Positions 26,026 through 35,586 of a DNA stretch of 64,000 bases are shown here, piece by piece. Made by a program: the position numbers and the translations under genes. The notes beneath the pieces are model-generated. The model saw only the letters and a list, made by a program, of their open reading frames with translations. It was not told where the DNA came from and did no database searches. Within the stretch, counting starts at the first letter, position 1. Each line of letters starts with the position of its first letter. The DNA is from Candidatus Poribacteria bacterium (lineage in GTDB: Bacteria; Poribacteria; WGA-4E; WGA-3G), in NCBI GenBank assembly GCA_028820845.1, contig JAPPII010000067.1, positions 57,566 through 121,565 of the forward strand. Reading direction: 5' to 3'.

Positions 26026-27330
26026 CTATTTGTTGTTCTGCCCTCTTTTTTGAACACGGAGGAATGCTGGGATTTCCCAATCCGTACCACCGCGCTGCCG
26101 TGTATTTTCTTTTCCACGCGCTGATCTGGTTTGCCGCGGCTGCGGCGGCTGTTCCTCTTGCTCCATTGGTGGTTCTACGTTTGGTCTGCGTTCACGGACT
26201 GGCGCAACAGACCTGCTGGGTAGTGTTCTGCCAGCACCAGGTCTGGTCCTGCCGGGAGTCGGTACACGTTGCTTCTGTGGGGACAATGGCTGCCTTTGAT
26301 AAGCCTCCACATCATCATACCGCGAGCCGTATTCTCTGTCTTGAGCACCGAAAACATCATCCGCATCCGCATCAAAACCTGTTGCAATGACAGTTACAAG
26401 GACTTCATCTCCGAGTTCCAATTCATCTTTGTAAACAAGCCCAAAGATGATTTGTGCATCGGTGGCGGTATCTTTAATGACCTGCATCGCCTCATCAAGT
26501 TCATGCATCATGAAATCCGGGGGGGCAGTAATGTTGACGATCATCCCGATAGCCCCGGCGATGTTGGTCTGTTCAAGGAGTGGAGAGCTGATTGCTTGTT
26601 CTGCGGCGATTTGTGCGCGATTATCACCCGTTGCGCGTCCCATTCCCATGAGTGCGCTACCGGCTTCGCGCATAATGGACTCAACATCCGCAAAGTCAAC
26701 GTTAATTTCGCCAGCTTCGGTGATAATATCAGAAATACTCTGAACCCCGTGGAGGAGAATCTGGTCACCGATACGGAATGCATCCCGAATTGGGAGTTTC
26801 CTGTCCATTGTGTCAATGAGACGTTGATTTGGTACAACAATTACAGAATCGGCTGCGGCGCGTAGTTCGTCAAGTCCTGCTTCGGCTTGGTCTGCGCGAC
26901 GCTGTCCTTCAAAGTTAAAGGGTCTAGTGACAACGCCGATAGTAAGTGCGCCACGTTCGCGGGCAAGGGAAGCGATGAGAGGCGCTGCGCCAGTCCCAGT
27001 GCCGCCCCCCATACCAGCGGTGATAAAGACCATATTGGCATTTTCGACGATAGTTTGCAGATGCTCTCTGTCTTCTTCAGCGGCTTTTCTACCGATATCA
27101 GGGTTAGCTCCGGACCCTAAACCCTCAGTGGTGTTAACACCAATCTGGATTTGCGTAGCCCCTCGGCAGGTCAGGAGTGCCTGCTGGTCTGTGTTAACGG
27201 CGTAAAACTCTATGCCGGTAAGTCCTGCTTCAATCATCCGTTTGACAGCGTTCCCACCCGCTCCACCGACACCAACGACTTTGATTTTGGCACGTAAGTT
27301 TTCAAATTCTTCTTGTTCAAATTCTATCAT
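26026..27330 (-). CDS. ftsZ: Cell division GTPase FtsZ
   Basis: 434 residues. Tubulin-like GTPase that polymerises into the Z ring. Seen: GVGGAGGNAVKRM (20-32), the tubulin signature GGGTGTG (108-114), the T7 synergy loop NVDFADVESIM and the conserved C-terminal peptide DWEIPAFLRVQKR that binds FtsA. The linker (~320-415) is Pro/Arg/Gln-rich and disordered. The ATG at 27330 starts about 110 bases after a near-consensus promoter, so ftsZ can be expressed apart from the rest of the dcw cluster, as is common. Confidence 0.98.
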   Translation of the reverse strand: MIEFEQEEFENLRAKIKVVGVGGAGGNAVKRMIEAGLTGIEFYAVNTDQQALLTCRGATQIQIGVNTTEGLGSGANPDIGRKAAEEDREHLQTIVENANMVFITAGMGGGTGTGAAPLIASLARERGALTIGVVTRPFNFEGQRRADQAEAGLDELRAAADSVIVVPNQRLIDTMDRKLPIRDAFRIGDQILLHGVQSISDIITEAGEINVDFADVESIMREAGSALMGMGRATGDNRAQIAAEQAISSPLLEQTNIAGAIGMIVNITAPPDFMMHELDEAMQVIKDTATDAQIIFGLVYKDELELGDEVLVTVIATGFDADADDVFGAQDREYGSRYDDVEAYQRQPLSPQKQRVPTPGRTRPGAGRTLPSRSVAPVRERRPNVEPPMEQEEQPPQPRQTRSARGKENTRQRGGTDWEIPAFLRVQKRGQNNK

Positions 27331-27685
27331 GTTGGATTTCAGTTACTATCCGTAAGCCACAGCAACCTAATTCCTCCTATCGTTATAGCCTCAATTTCCA
27401 GGTTGAGGTTCCGTAATAACTTTCATTGAATCCGCTTTTTCATGTTAAATTATACGCTAATAGACGACTTAAGTCAAGTATTCCTGTAAGTTTAGGTCAT
27501 TCAGTTTTAGGTTTCTGTCGCCTCTACAAAAGTAGTTGCGATTAGGAAATCGTTCCTATAAGAAGCGTCGGGATTGGAGAATCCTTCTTACAAAAAGAGG
27601 TTTGAACAAAAGACCGAAATTAGAGACAAACTAAATTACCTTACACATTCAGCGTGGATCAAGATCAGCCCATAAAACCGTGGAT
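27331..27685. other. Gene-free stretch between ftsA and ftsZ
   Basis: Holds the ftsZ promoter (27449-27477) and, further toward ftsA, degenerate palindromes (GCGATT/AATCG near 27538 and GGATT/AATCC near 27570). No gene seen. Confidence 0.65.
27449..27477 (-). promoter_or_regulatory. Sigma-70 promoter for ftsZ
   Basis: Minus strand: -35 TTGACT (27477-27472), 17-bp spacer and -10 TATAAT (27454-27449). The predicted 5' leader is about 110 nt. Confidence 0.78.
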
Positions 27686-28909
27686 TTAATACCCGAACCA
27701 CTCTCTGACGCGTTGTAGGAGTGCCCCAAAGGTATTACCGCGTTGGCGCATGTGGTGTTCATGCTCTTGTTGTCTGAGGCTCTCACCGTAAAGAGCGAGT
27801 CCGATGCCAGCAGCGTACATTGGATGATTTACGCGATCGGTTAATCCTTGTATTCCTTTGGGGTATCCGATCTGAACACGAAGTTGTAGCATAGCCTCAG
27901 CAAGTTCTTGCAGTCCATCGATGAGTGCGGTTCCACCCGTGAATACGAGTCCGCCCGGAAGCGGTGTATCCCCTAATTCATAAGCAATGATCTCAAGGAT
28001 TTCTGCCATACGGTATTCGATAATTTGTGCGAGTTCATATCGATCAATGAAACGCGGCTTTGCATCCGTAGCGACGGGAATCGGGTGTACATCATCCATT
28101 GTGACCAATTCCGTCCATGCGCATCCTCGGTGAATTTTTAGTTCTTCAGCTTCCGGGAGGGTAACCTTTAGGTATTGAGCGATGTCATTAGTGATGTGCT
28201 GCCCTCCGACAGGAATTACGGCTGTATGTTGGATAGAATCCTCTTTATAGACGATGATTTCAGTTGTTCCATCACCGATATCAACAAGTGCGATTCCGAC
28301 TTCCCGTTCATCTCTTGAGAGGACTGCTTGAGATGCCGCGAGCGGTGCCGCGACGAGCGTTTCGACGATCGGCACGCCAGCCTTTTCAATACTGTTGAGC
28401 AAATTCTGAATAGCCGTTGTTCCACCCGTAATAATATAGGCATAGGTTTCAAGGCGTGCACCTGACATCCCAACAGGTTCCCTGATACGGCTTTGTGCGT
28501 CAACGACAAAACTCTGTTGAATAACGTGTAAATTTTCACGGTCGGAAGGAATAGAGATTGCCTTCGCCGCCACCATTGCTCGTTCAACATCCTCATGTGA
28601 AATTTCAGTATTGGCAACAGAAACGACCCCATGCGAAGTCTGACCAATGATATGTTCCCCAGAGATTCCCACACAGACAGAATCAATTTTGACACCCGCC
28701 ATCAATTCTGCGCTGGAGATGGCTTTGCGGATAGCTTCGGCTGTCTGATTGATGTCAACAACAACACCACCTCTAAGTCCCTTGGAAGGCGCGTGACCGA
28801 CACCAACGATTCCTATTTTTTCACCACTACCGTGCAGCGTGTTCCCAACGATTACCGAAATTTTGCTCGAGCCGATATCAAGTCCCGCGATAACATTCTG
28901 TTTAGGCAT
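27686..28909 (-). CDS. ftsA: Cell division protein FtsA
   Basis: 407 residues, actin/Hsp70-fold ATPase that tethers FtsZ to the membrane. Seen: phosphate-1 AGLDIGSSKISVIVG (~9-23), the FtsA-specific 1C subdomain following it (GLRGGVVVDI, EAIRKAISSAE), phosphate-2 ALVDIGDGTTEIIVY, the adenosine motif GGLVFTGGTALIDGL, and a C-terminal amphipathic helix (LQRVREWFGY) that would serve as membrane anchor. The ATG at 28909 has GGGGGTG upstream; the frame open to 28975 lacks a better site. About 90 bp separate it from ftsQ. Confidence 0.97.
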   Translation of the reverse strand: MPKQNVIAGLDIGSSKISVIVGNTLHGSGEKIGIVGVGHAPSKGLRGGVVVDINQTAEAIRKAISSAELMAGVKIDSVCVGISGEHIIGQTSHGVVSVANTEISHEDVERAMVAAKAISIPSDRENLHVIQQSFVVDAQSRIREPVGMSGARLETYAYIITGGTTAIQNLLNSIEKAGVPIVETLVAAPLAASQAVLSRDEREVGIALVDIGDGTTEIIVYKEDSIQHTAVIPVGGQHITNDIAQYLKVTLPEAEELKIHRGCAWTELVTMDDVHPIPVATDAKPRFIDRYELAQIIEYRMAEILEIIAYELGDTPLPGGLVFTGGTALIDGLQELAEAMLQLRVQIGYPKGIQGLTDRVNHPMYAAGIGLALYGESLRQQEHEHHMRQRGNTFGALLQRVREWFGY

Positions 28910-28999
28910 ATAAGTTTTCACCCCCTTTTCTCTTTTCTGAATACGACTGAGAGGTGGAGATTTCACACTCCGCACGATCCAGTATTTACGAGATAGACG

Positions 29000-29929
29000 T
29001 TATTGCTTTTGCGTATAACCGCCTAAGTAGATCGAATCTTCAAATCTCGCGTCCAAGTACGGTTGCGTTGCATCTGGAGGCACTTTGAGAAGTTCGAGTA
29101 TACGACCCCTATGCTGTTTCAAAAGCAACGCAACATGATGAAGTCCGGCTTCAACCGTATCCGATGCAATCCAAACTGGCAGAGGTAACGTTTCAATTTG
29201 CATTTTAATTTGCTGTGGACGGCTCGCGTCTATAGTTTCTATTTGTTTGGCCAGTTCGGGTTGCTGTATCACAGCACTTTTTAAGACTTTCACAGCCACG
29301 GGGACTCCAGAAGTTTGGACGACAGTGCCAACTTTTGGGAACTTATCACCCGCTGCAATAAGCATAACCATTCCTTGAAATCGCTTCTCCACCGGCACCC
29401 CCGCTTCTCCAACCTCTATACGCTCCAAAACATGTGCGTCAACATCCAGCAAGAAAAACGAACAATCTTGATCAACACTTGTACCGAGGACAGGCGGATT
29501 TTTAAAACCCTCATAAAACCTGAGTAAGACAAAAGGTTCACGCTCAGTAATTTCAACAGTAAACAAACGTTTCATGACATGCTTGGAAACGTGTGCCTCT
29601 TTAATATAACTCAGGTTTTCTTTGAGATAATTCTCCGTTTGTCCTTCAGAATCTGTAACGATGTTGTCCAACTGCTCAGCCAATATATCATAGATTTGTA
29701 CTTCTGTATAGTGTACATTTCCAGACAATTCAAGAGAGACATATTCAGTGCCAAAAAAACTGAGTACTATCCTCGCGATAAAAGCGAAAGTAAGTAGAAT
29801 AGCGACGACAAAAATCACGCGCCGGTACGTGTATACCTTAGCGTTAGGATGTTTACCAAGTCGCCTTGTAGGCATTGAAGTCTCGCGCACATAAGTGCCG
29901 TATTTTTTGCGTTGTGATCGAGCAAACAT
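29000..29929 (-). CDS. ftsQ: Cell division protein FtsQ/DivIB
   Basis: 309 residues. A cytoplasmic basic N-terminus (~1-36) is followed by one transmembrane helix (RRVIFVVAILLTFAFIARIV), a POTRA domain (VSLELSGNVHYTEVQIYDIL… to EITEREPFVLL) and the FtsQ beta domain. FtsQ links the early divisome to FtsL/FtsB. The start is uncertain: ATG at 29929 is preferred, while a TTG at 29974 adds 15 residues; neither has a strong ribosome site. Position between murC and ftsA supports the name, since the family is poorly conserved. The insertion around VDQDCSFFLLDVDAHVLERI corresponds to the usual 'vD..G.v' beta strands. Confidence 0.88.
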   Translation of the reverse strand: MFARSQRKKYGTYVRETSMPTRRLGKHPNAKVYTYRRVIFVVAILLTFAFIARIVLSFFGTEYVSLELSGNVHYTEVQIYDILAEQLDNIVTDSEGQTENYLKENLSYIKEAHVSKHVMKRLFTVEITEREPFVLLRFYEGFKNPPVLGTSVDQDCSFFLLDVDAHVLERIEVGEAGVPVEKRFQGMVMLIAAGDKFPKVGTVVQTSGVPVAVKVLKSAVIQQPELAKQIETIDASRPQQIKMQIETLPLPVWIASDTVEAGLHHVALLLKQHRGRILELLKVPPDATQPYLDARFEDSIYLGGYTQKQ

Positions 29930-30084
29930 TCGTGCGTCGTTGGTTTTAATGATGCGTTCTCGGCTCAAGGTCAATAGCAGACCTATCTAAATAATTTTCT
30001 ATTTTTTCGGTGCGCGATTAAGTCAAAAGTTGTAGGTAAAAACGAGAAGATTATAAAAGAAGATACAAAACAAGAAGAAAATGA

Positions 30085-31452
30085 TTAATTTTTCGCCTGA
30101 AGTCTTGTTAAAAATTCTCGTCCTACCTTACTGATGTCTCCAGCCCCGAGTGTAATAACAATATCGTCTGGCTGGGTTATCTCCATAAGAACATTCGTAA
30201 CTTCATCTGTGTCTGGTACGTACAGGACTTGTCGATGCCCATGCGCCTGTATTGCTTGTGCCAATTTCTCAGCGGTGACATTTTCAATAGGAGCTTCGCC
30301 AGCACCGTAGATTGAAGTAACAATAAGTACATCTGCCTGATAAAAGGAGCGGGAGAATTCATCTGCCAAGTCCCTGACACGTTGGTAGCGATGCGGTTGA
30401 AAAACTGCGACGATACGCCGTTTGTAGCCATCTCGGGCACCACTGAGTGCTGCTTTTAATTTCGCTGGATTATGTGCGTAATCATCAACAATGATAATAT
30501 TATTAGCCTTACCAAGTATTTCAAAACGCCGGTGTACGCCAGCAAACGACTCAAGTCTTTCGCGAATCTGGTCAAATGGGATATCCAACTCAAGTCCGAC
30601 TGCTATGGCTGCTAAGGAATTAGAGATATTATGACGTCCGGGCATTTTAAGATGGATTTCACCGTAGAGATGTCCATCTTTCCGGATTCGGTAGCGGGAT
30701 GTAGGTCCCTCAACAACGATTCCTTCAGCGACCAAATCAGCCCCAGTTTCAAGCCCGTAGGTAAGATAGCGTTTCTCGATTCTGGGAATAAATTTCTGAA
30801 TATTCTCTGCATCCAAGCAGAGAACAGCTGTGCCATAAAAAGGCACCTTATTGATGAATTTGAGAAAGGTCTCCCCAATTTCGGTAACACTACTATAATA
30901 ATCGAGATGGTCAGCATCGACCGATGTGACAACAGCCACAGTCGGATAGAACATCTCAATAGAACCATAAGCCTCGTCGGCTTCAATTACCATGACATCG
31001 CCTTCACCACTCCGGGCATGGCTGCCGTTCACGAGTTTTCCGCCCACAACGACCGTTGGATCAAGACTGCTCAGGACCGTAGCAGTCATTGCAGTCGTAG
31101 TTGTTTTTCCATGTGTTCCGCTGACTGCCACGCTATAGCGCATCCGGGTAATTTCATTGAGCATCTCAGCACCCCTAACGATAGGGATTTTTTGATCCTG
31201 TGCAGCGAGGAGCTCCGAATTTTCAGGCGGAATAGCGGGGGAAGCAACGACAACATCGGCACCTTGCATCTGCACTGCGGCATGTCCATAGAAGACAGTG
31301 GCTCCAATGTTTCGTAGGTGTTCCGTTGTATCAGATTTTTTGATATCCGAACCGGTCACCTTAAATCCGAGGTCGAGCAAGATTTCAGCAATACCGCTTA
31401 AGCCAGCACCGCCGATGCCGATGATATGAATATGTCGCGTTTTTCCAAACAT
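30085..31452 (-). CDS. murC: UDP-N-acetylmuramate--L-alanine ligase
   Basis: 455 residues, full length. MurC adds L-Ala to UDP-MurNAc with ATP in the cytoplasm. Seen: N-terminal dinucleotide-like HIIGIGGAGLSGIAEIL, ATP loop GTHGKTTTT (112-120), EADEAYGS (family: EADESDGS), GRHNISNSLAAIAVG and DDYAHNPAKL. The order murC-ftsQ-ftsA-ftsZ is conserved, but murB and ddl, which often lie between murC and ftsQ, are missing here. Confidence 0.98.
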   Translation of the reverse strand: MFGKTRHIHIIGIGGAGLSGIAEILLDLGFKVTGSDIKKSDTTEHLRNIGATVFYGHAAVQMQGADVVVASPAIPPENSELLAAQDQKIPIVRGAEMLNEITRMRYSVAVSGTHGKTTTTAMTATVLSSLDPTVVVGGKLVNGSHARSGEGDVMVIEADEAYGSIEMFYPTVAVVTSVDADHLDYYSSVTEIGETFLKFINKVPFYGTAVLCLDAENIQKFIPRIEKRYLTYGLETGADLVAEGIVVEGPTSRYRIRKDGHLYGEIHLKMPGRHNISNSLAAIAVGLELDIPFDQIRERLESFAGVHRRFEILGKANNIIIVDDYAHNPAKLKAALSGARDGYKRRIVAVFQPHRYQRVRDLADEFSRSFYQADVLIVTSIYGAGEAPIENVTAEKLAQAIQAHGHRQVLYVPDTDEVTNVLMEITQPDDIVITLGAGDISKVGREFLTRLQAKN

Positions 31453-31538
31453 ACAGTTGTTTTGCCCTTACTTAATAGTATCTTTTAATTTTTTAACCTA
31501 TTACGAGGCAAGAAATCAACCTTAATTACAAAAAACAA

Positions 31539-32738
31539 CTAAGTGAACGAAAGAATAGACCTGGCAATGTGATCACTGGCGTATGGTTTACCGAGTGCTC
31601 GACTTGCAGCTACCATTCTTTCATGTGTATTTTCATCAAGTCCGATATTCACAAGATTTTGAACAAGGGCTTCTACTGTAAACATGCCCTGTTCAAGGAC
31701 AACAGCACCGCCCTTTTCTGCGACAGCATGAGCATTCAATACCTGGTCATTCCCTGTTTGCGAGGGTAAAGGAATGAAAATTGCGGGAATGCCACAAGCA
31801 GTAACTTCAGCGACAGTCATTCCACCCGCCCTACATACCATAACATCTGCTATGCTATAGATCTCCTCAATAGTATCAAAGAAGGGTTGGACACAATATC
31901 GAAATTCGGGATGTGATTCAAGTTTGTCGTGATACACAGCCTGAATAGTTTGTGCCTCAGCTGCGCCTGTCTGATGCACTATTTGGAGTCGGTCAGCAAA
32001 TTCCAGTAAATGCGGCAATGCAGCCACGATTGCGTCATTGATAGCGTGTGCGCCTTGACTTCCACCCATCACAAAGATCGTCTTCCGCTCCGGCAACAAT
32101 CCGAATTTCCGATAAGTCGCTTCAGATTTATGGAACGTGGCGATTGCAGGACGAATCGGGTTTCCCGTAACTTGGACACTCTCGGTGTGTCGGAACGAGT
32201 TCCTATTACGAACAGACTCCATAGCAAGGTATGCCATTTTTGCCCAGCGTGCCAAGACCCCGTTTGTTAAACCGACTGAAGCGTTTTGTTCTTGAATAGC
32301 TACCGGAATTCGGCACAGGAGGCCAGCTAAAAGCACTGGACCTGAGACATACCCGCCGGTTCCTATAACGATGTCCGGCTTCAGTTCTTTCATGTAGTGC
32401 AACGACTGGAGGAGACCGCGAAAGGCTTTCCAGAGCACTGGAACCCATTGTAAAGTCAAGCGTCGCGGAAAACCGGCAACAGAAATAGGCATGAAACGGA
32501 AGCCGTGCTGTGGAATTAACTTTGACTCCAAGCGATCTCGACCGCCGATGAACACAATATCCACCGTAGCATCCAAGCGTCGTAGTGCCTGAGCAATTCC
32601 GATGGCAGGATAGATATGACCGCCTGTTCCACCGCCAGCAATAACGACTTTTTTCTCTGTTGCCCATTCCTCAACAGTTGTTTGATAAAGACTATTTGCG
32701 TCTGATAAATTTGTATCGTAAAATTTAGAATCTGTCAT
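31539..32738 (-). CDS. murG: UDP-GlcNAc:lipid I N-acetylglucosaminyltransferase MurG
   Basis: 399 residues. GT28 enzyme that turns lipid I into lipid II at the inner face of the membrane. Seen: G loops GGGTGGHIYPA (~35-45) and VMGGSQGAHAIND, the E/Q-binding block QEQNASVGLTN, and RAGGMTVAEVTACGIPAIFIPLP in the UDP-GlcNAc-binding C-domain. It has about 28 extra residues before the first strand (MTDSKFYDTNLSDANSLYQT…), longer than usual. The ATG at 32738 is the only in-frame ATG before the fold; a later start cannot be excluded. Confidence 0.97.
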   Translation of the reverse strand: MTDSKFYDTNLSDANSLYQTTVEEWATEKKVVIAGGGTGGHIYPAIGIAQALRRLDATVDIVFIGGRDRLESKLIPQHGFRFMPISVAGFPRRLTLQWVPVLWKAFRGLLQSLHYMKELKPDIVIGTGGYVSGPVLLAGLLCRIPVAIQEQNASVGLTNGVLARWAKMAYLAMESVRNRNSFRHTESVQVTGNPIRPAIATFHKSEATYRKFGLLPERKTIFVMGGSQGAHAINDAIVAALPHLLEFADRLQIVHQTGAAEAQTIQAVYHDKLESHPEFRYCVQPFFDTIEEIYSIADVMVCRAGGMTVAEVTACGIPAIFIPLPSQTGNDQVLNAHAVAEKGGAVVLEQGMFTVEALVQNLVNIGLDENTHERMVAASRALGKPYASDHIARSILSFT

Positions 32739-32803
32739 AGTTAAGTTTATCAGAATCTACTCAATCGTGTGGGACAAAAAACCTACGAAACCACAGGACG
32801 ACG

Positions 32804-34075
32804 TTAATCCCTTGCTGGATTGGTGGTTCGCGAGATATTCAAAAGTATACCGACCCCAACCAAACTGAGGACAATTGATGAGCCACCGTAGCTGACAAAG
32901 GGCAATGTAATGCCTTTTGTTGGCAATAATCCTGTCACAACACCAATGTTGATGAATGCCTGTAAACCGATTAGGACCGTAAGACCGGTAGCGAGCAGAG
33001 ACGCGAAGAGATCATTTGTACGTCGGGCAATATGTAACCCACGCCATATAAACAACATAAAAAGGATTGTTACTGTCACAGCACCAATGAATCCGAATTC
33101 TTCGCCCAACACAGCGAAGATAAAATCTGTATGCGGATAAGGGAGCCGCGATATTTTCTGTAGACTACTGTCAATTCCTGCGCCAAGAAATCCACCACCT
33201 TCAAGTGCATCCAAGGATCGGGTTAACTGATAGTTTGCTGCATCCGGCGACTTCAACATAGCAAAATAGTCCAAGAACCGCTTGAGTCTATAAGGGTCCC
33301 GAATTATGAGAAGGCTGAGGAGTCCAACGCCTGCGCCAGCAAGTGCAAGGGCATGCAGAATTCGGATGCCTCCAATAAAAAGGACGATACAAACCGTCAC
33401 TGCTAATAAGAAAGCAGAACCAAAATCAGGTTGACTTGCGACCAATCCGAAAGCGGCACCAACAATCAATATATTCGGCAATACACCATTAAAGAAACTC
33501 TTGGCGCGCTCTGGATCTCTGCTTATAAAATGCGCTACATGGATGACCAATGCTATTTTTGCAAATTCAACAGGCTGAAAATTAATAGGTAAGTTCCCTA
33601 TACGAATCCAACGGTTAAACCTCCCACCCTCTGCCCCTTGCACACTTGCGCCCAAACTCGGTACAAAGACCAGGAGTAAGCCTACAAAAGAGAGGATCAA
33701 AAAAAGATTGGCATGCTTCGCATAAAATCTATAGGGTAAATAGGAAGCCACAAACATCCCTGTTAAACCAATCGCACAAGCAATAATGTGTATCTGCAAG
33801 TACCGGTAACTATAGCCGTCATAGTGTCTTGAAGAGAGAAGATGGCTCGAACTGTAGACCATCAAAACACCTATGGCAATGAGGCAGAAAGTCAGGGCAA
33901 TTATGCCTCGATCCATTCGTCCAGGTCTTGACGCAGAGGTTTCTTCCATCACCCGTCTCTGGTTTTCTTCGACAACACTATAAGCGCGTGTGTTCGTCCA
34001 ATAATTGCGTCCGGACTTTACATTAGCCGGGGAGTTCTGCTTATTGCGGTCTCGTCTTTGGAAATTGAGTGCCAT
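32804..34075 (-). CDS. ftsW: Lipid II polymerase FtsW
   Basis: 423 residues, SEDS-family glycosyltransferase with about ten transmembrane helices. Seen: GVLMVYSSSHLLS after TM1, the catalytic-side block QPVEFAKIALVIHVA, ASQPDFGSAFLLAVTV and the C-terminal LPTKGITLPFVSYGGSSIV signature. A ~55-residue basic cytoplasmic N-terminus precedes TM1. It works with the transpeptidase FtsI encoded eight genes upstream in the same cluster. It starts 19 bp after the murD stop. Confidence 0.97.
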   Translation of the reverse strand: MALNFQRRDRNKQNSPANVKSGRNYWTNTRAYSVVEENQRRVMEETSASRPGRMDRGIIALTFCLIAIGVLMVYSSSHLLSSRHYDGYSYRYLQIHIIACAIGLTGMFVASYLPYRFYAKHANLFLILSFVGLLLVFVPSLGASVQGAEGGRFNRWIRIGNLPINFQPVEFAKIALVIHVAHFISRDPERAKSFFNGVLPNILIVGAAFGLVASQPDFGSAFLLAVTVCIVLFIGGIRILHALALAGAGVGLLSLLIIRDPYRLKRFLDYFAMLKSPDAANYQLTRSLDALEGGGFLGAGIDSSLQKISRLPYPHTDFIFAVLGEEFGFIGAVTVTILFMLFIWRGLHIARRTNDLFASLLATGLTVLIGLQAFINIGVVTGLLPTKGITLPFVSYGGSSIVLSLVGVGILLNISRTTNPARD

Positions 34076-34094
34076 TGTAGCGTTTTTTAATCCT

Positions 34095-35501
34095 CTAATT
34101 AATAAGGCGTTGAAGTGCCTGAACTGCTTCCTTAAAGGCTATCCCGCGTGCTTTATAGTCAGTGTACATATCAAAACTGGCATTCGCAGGGGATAAGAGA
34201 ACAACATCACCAGCAGTAGCGTGCCTATAGGCGATCCGCACCGCTTCCGCCATCGTCTTTGCCTTCACAATGTCTGTTGTATTGGCGAGCGTTTTTTCAA
34301 TCTGTTGCGTGTATTCTCCGAGCATAACAGCGGCTTTAACACGGTTCTGAACGATTTCAGATAGGGGGGTATAGTCGTTTCCCTTATCATAACCGCCCAT
34401 TATCAGGATAACTCGATGCCCCTGTATCGATTCAAGTGCCGCTTTGACTGACGCTACGTTTGTCGCTTTTGAATCGTTTATGAATTCAATATCATTTAAG
34501 GTCCCTACCGGTTCAAAAGCGTGTGCCAAAGCCGGGTGCGATCTGTCAAAATTTTGGAGTGCGGCTTGAATCTGCGTTCCTGTAACGCCGAAAATTCGTG
34601 CGACTGCCGCTGCTGCGAGTATATTCTGTAAGTTGTGTGCCCCTGGAAGCGGAATATCCCCTACATCACAAATCTTCTCTCGCACACCATCGTCCTGTGC
34701 AAAAAGTCCTAAACCGTTCTTAAACGTTCCCGAAAACAAGGAGTGTTCCCTCACAACCTCATCTGTAAAATAGACAACTCTTGCTGCCGTAGATGCAGCG
34801 AAACCCTTGACAGAGGCATCCGAACCGTTGAGAACCATCCAGTCATCAGAAGTCTGGTTCTCGGAAATCTTTTGTTTCGCCTCGCGATAGGCAGACATCG
34901 TTCCATGTCTATCCAAATGATCGCGCGAAAAATTAAGCACAACACTTACCACTGGATGGAAAGCGACAGTACTTTCCAACTGAAAGCTACTCGCCTCAAC
35001 AACGACTATGTCTCGATCCGTTAGGTTCTGAACCTCTGCTGCGAGGGGAACACCAATGTTTCCTGCGACACAGACCTTGGTGAACCGATCCCTCTCTTTT
35101 AACATCGCTGCTGTGAGCAAGGTCGTGGTGGATTTGCCCTTCGTTCCGGTAATAGCCACAATCGGTGCTGGACATACCCTCGCAGCAATTTCTAATTCGG
35201 CGAGAATGGGAATTTTCCACGCCCGTGCCTCACACAGAATTGGAATATTCAGCGGCACCCCTGGTGAAACAACAATGAAATCAGCATCAACGATGCACTC
35301 TGTAGGATGCCCCCCAAGATATTTTTGGATATCGCCTGGTTCAGAAAGCGCATTGAGTTCAGCAATTTCCGCTGACAACACTTCGGATGTACGCGTATCT
35401 GTAAGTGTGACAGCCGCACCTCGTGCATGCAACAACTTTGCAGCGGCAACACCACTCCGATTTAAGCCAAAAACCGTAACATGTTTCCCCTGTAACCTCA
35501 T
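34095..35501 (-). CDS. murD: UDP-N-acetylmuramoyl-L-alanine--D-glutamate ligase
   Basis: 468 residues. It adds D-Glu to UDP-MurNAc-L-Ala. Seen: N-terminal VFGLNRSGVAAAKLL, ATP loop ITGTKGKSTTT (117-127), NFSRDHLDRHGTM and the C-terminal INDSKATN block and LIMGGYDKG. The ATG at 35501 (GGAAG upstream) is preferred to a TTG four codons earlier. It lies between mraY and ftsW as in the classical dcw order. Confidence 0.97.
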   Translation of the reverse strand: MRLQGKHVTVFGLNRSGVAAAKLLHARGAAVTLTDTRTSEVLSAEIAELNALSEPGDIQKYLGGHPTECIVDADFIVVSPGVPLNIPILCEARAWKIPILAELEIAARVCPAPIVAITGTKGKSTTTLLTAAMLKERDRFTKVCVAGNIGVPLAAEVQNLTDRDIVVVEASSFQLESTVAFHPVVSVVLNFSRDHLDRHGTMSAYREAKQKISENQTSDDWMVLNGSDASVKGFAASTAARVVYFTDEVVREHSLFSGTFKNGLGLFAQDDGVREKICDVGDIPLPGAHNLQNILAAAAVARIFGVTGTQIQAALQNFDRSHPALAHAFEPVGTLNDIEFINDSKATNVASVKAALESIQGHRVILIMGGYDKGNDYTPLSEIVQNRVKAAVMLGEYTQQIEKTLANTTDIVKAKTMAEAVRIAYRHATAGDVVLLSPANASFDMYTDYKARGIAFKEAVQALQRLIN

Positions 35502-35586
35502 TTTTTCTTCCAAGACCCAGCGAGTGTATTTCTTTTAACAAAAAGCGTGATGTCTATGACGCTCCGTGTGTATCAAACGGTTTATT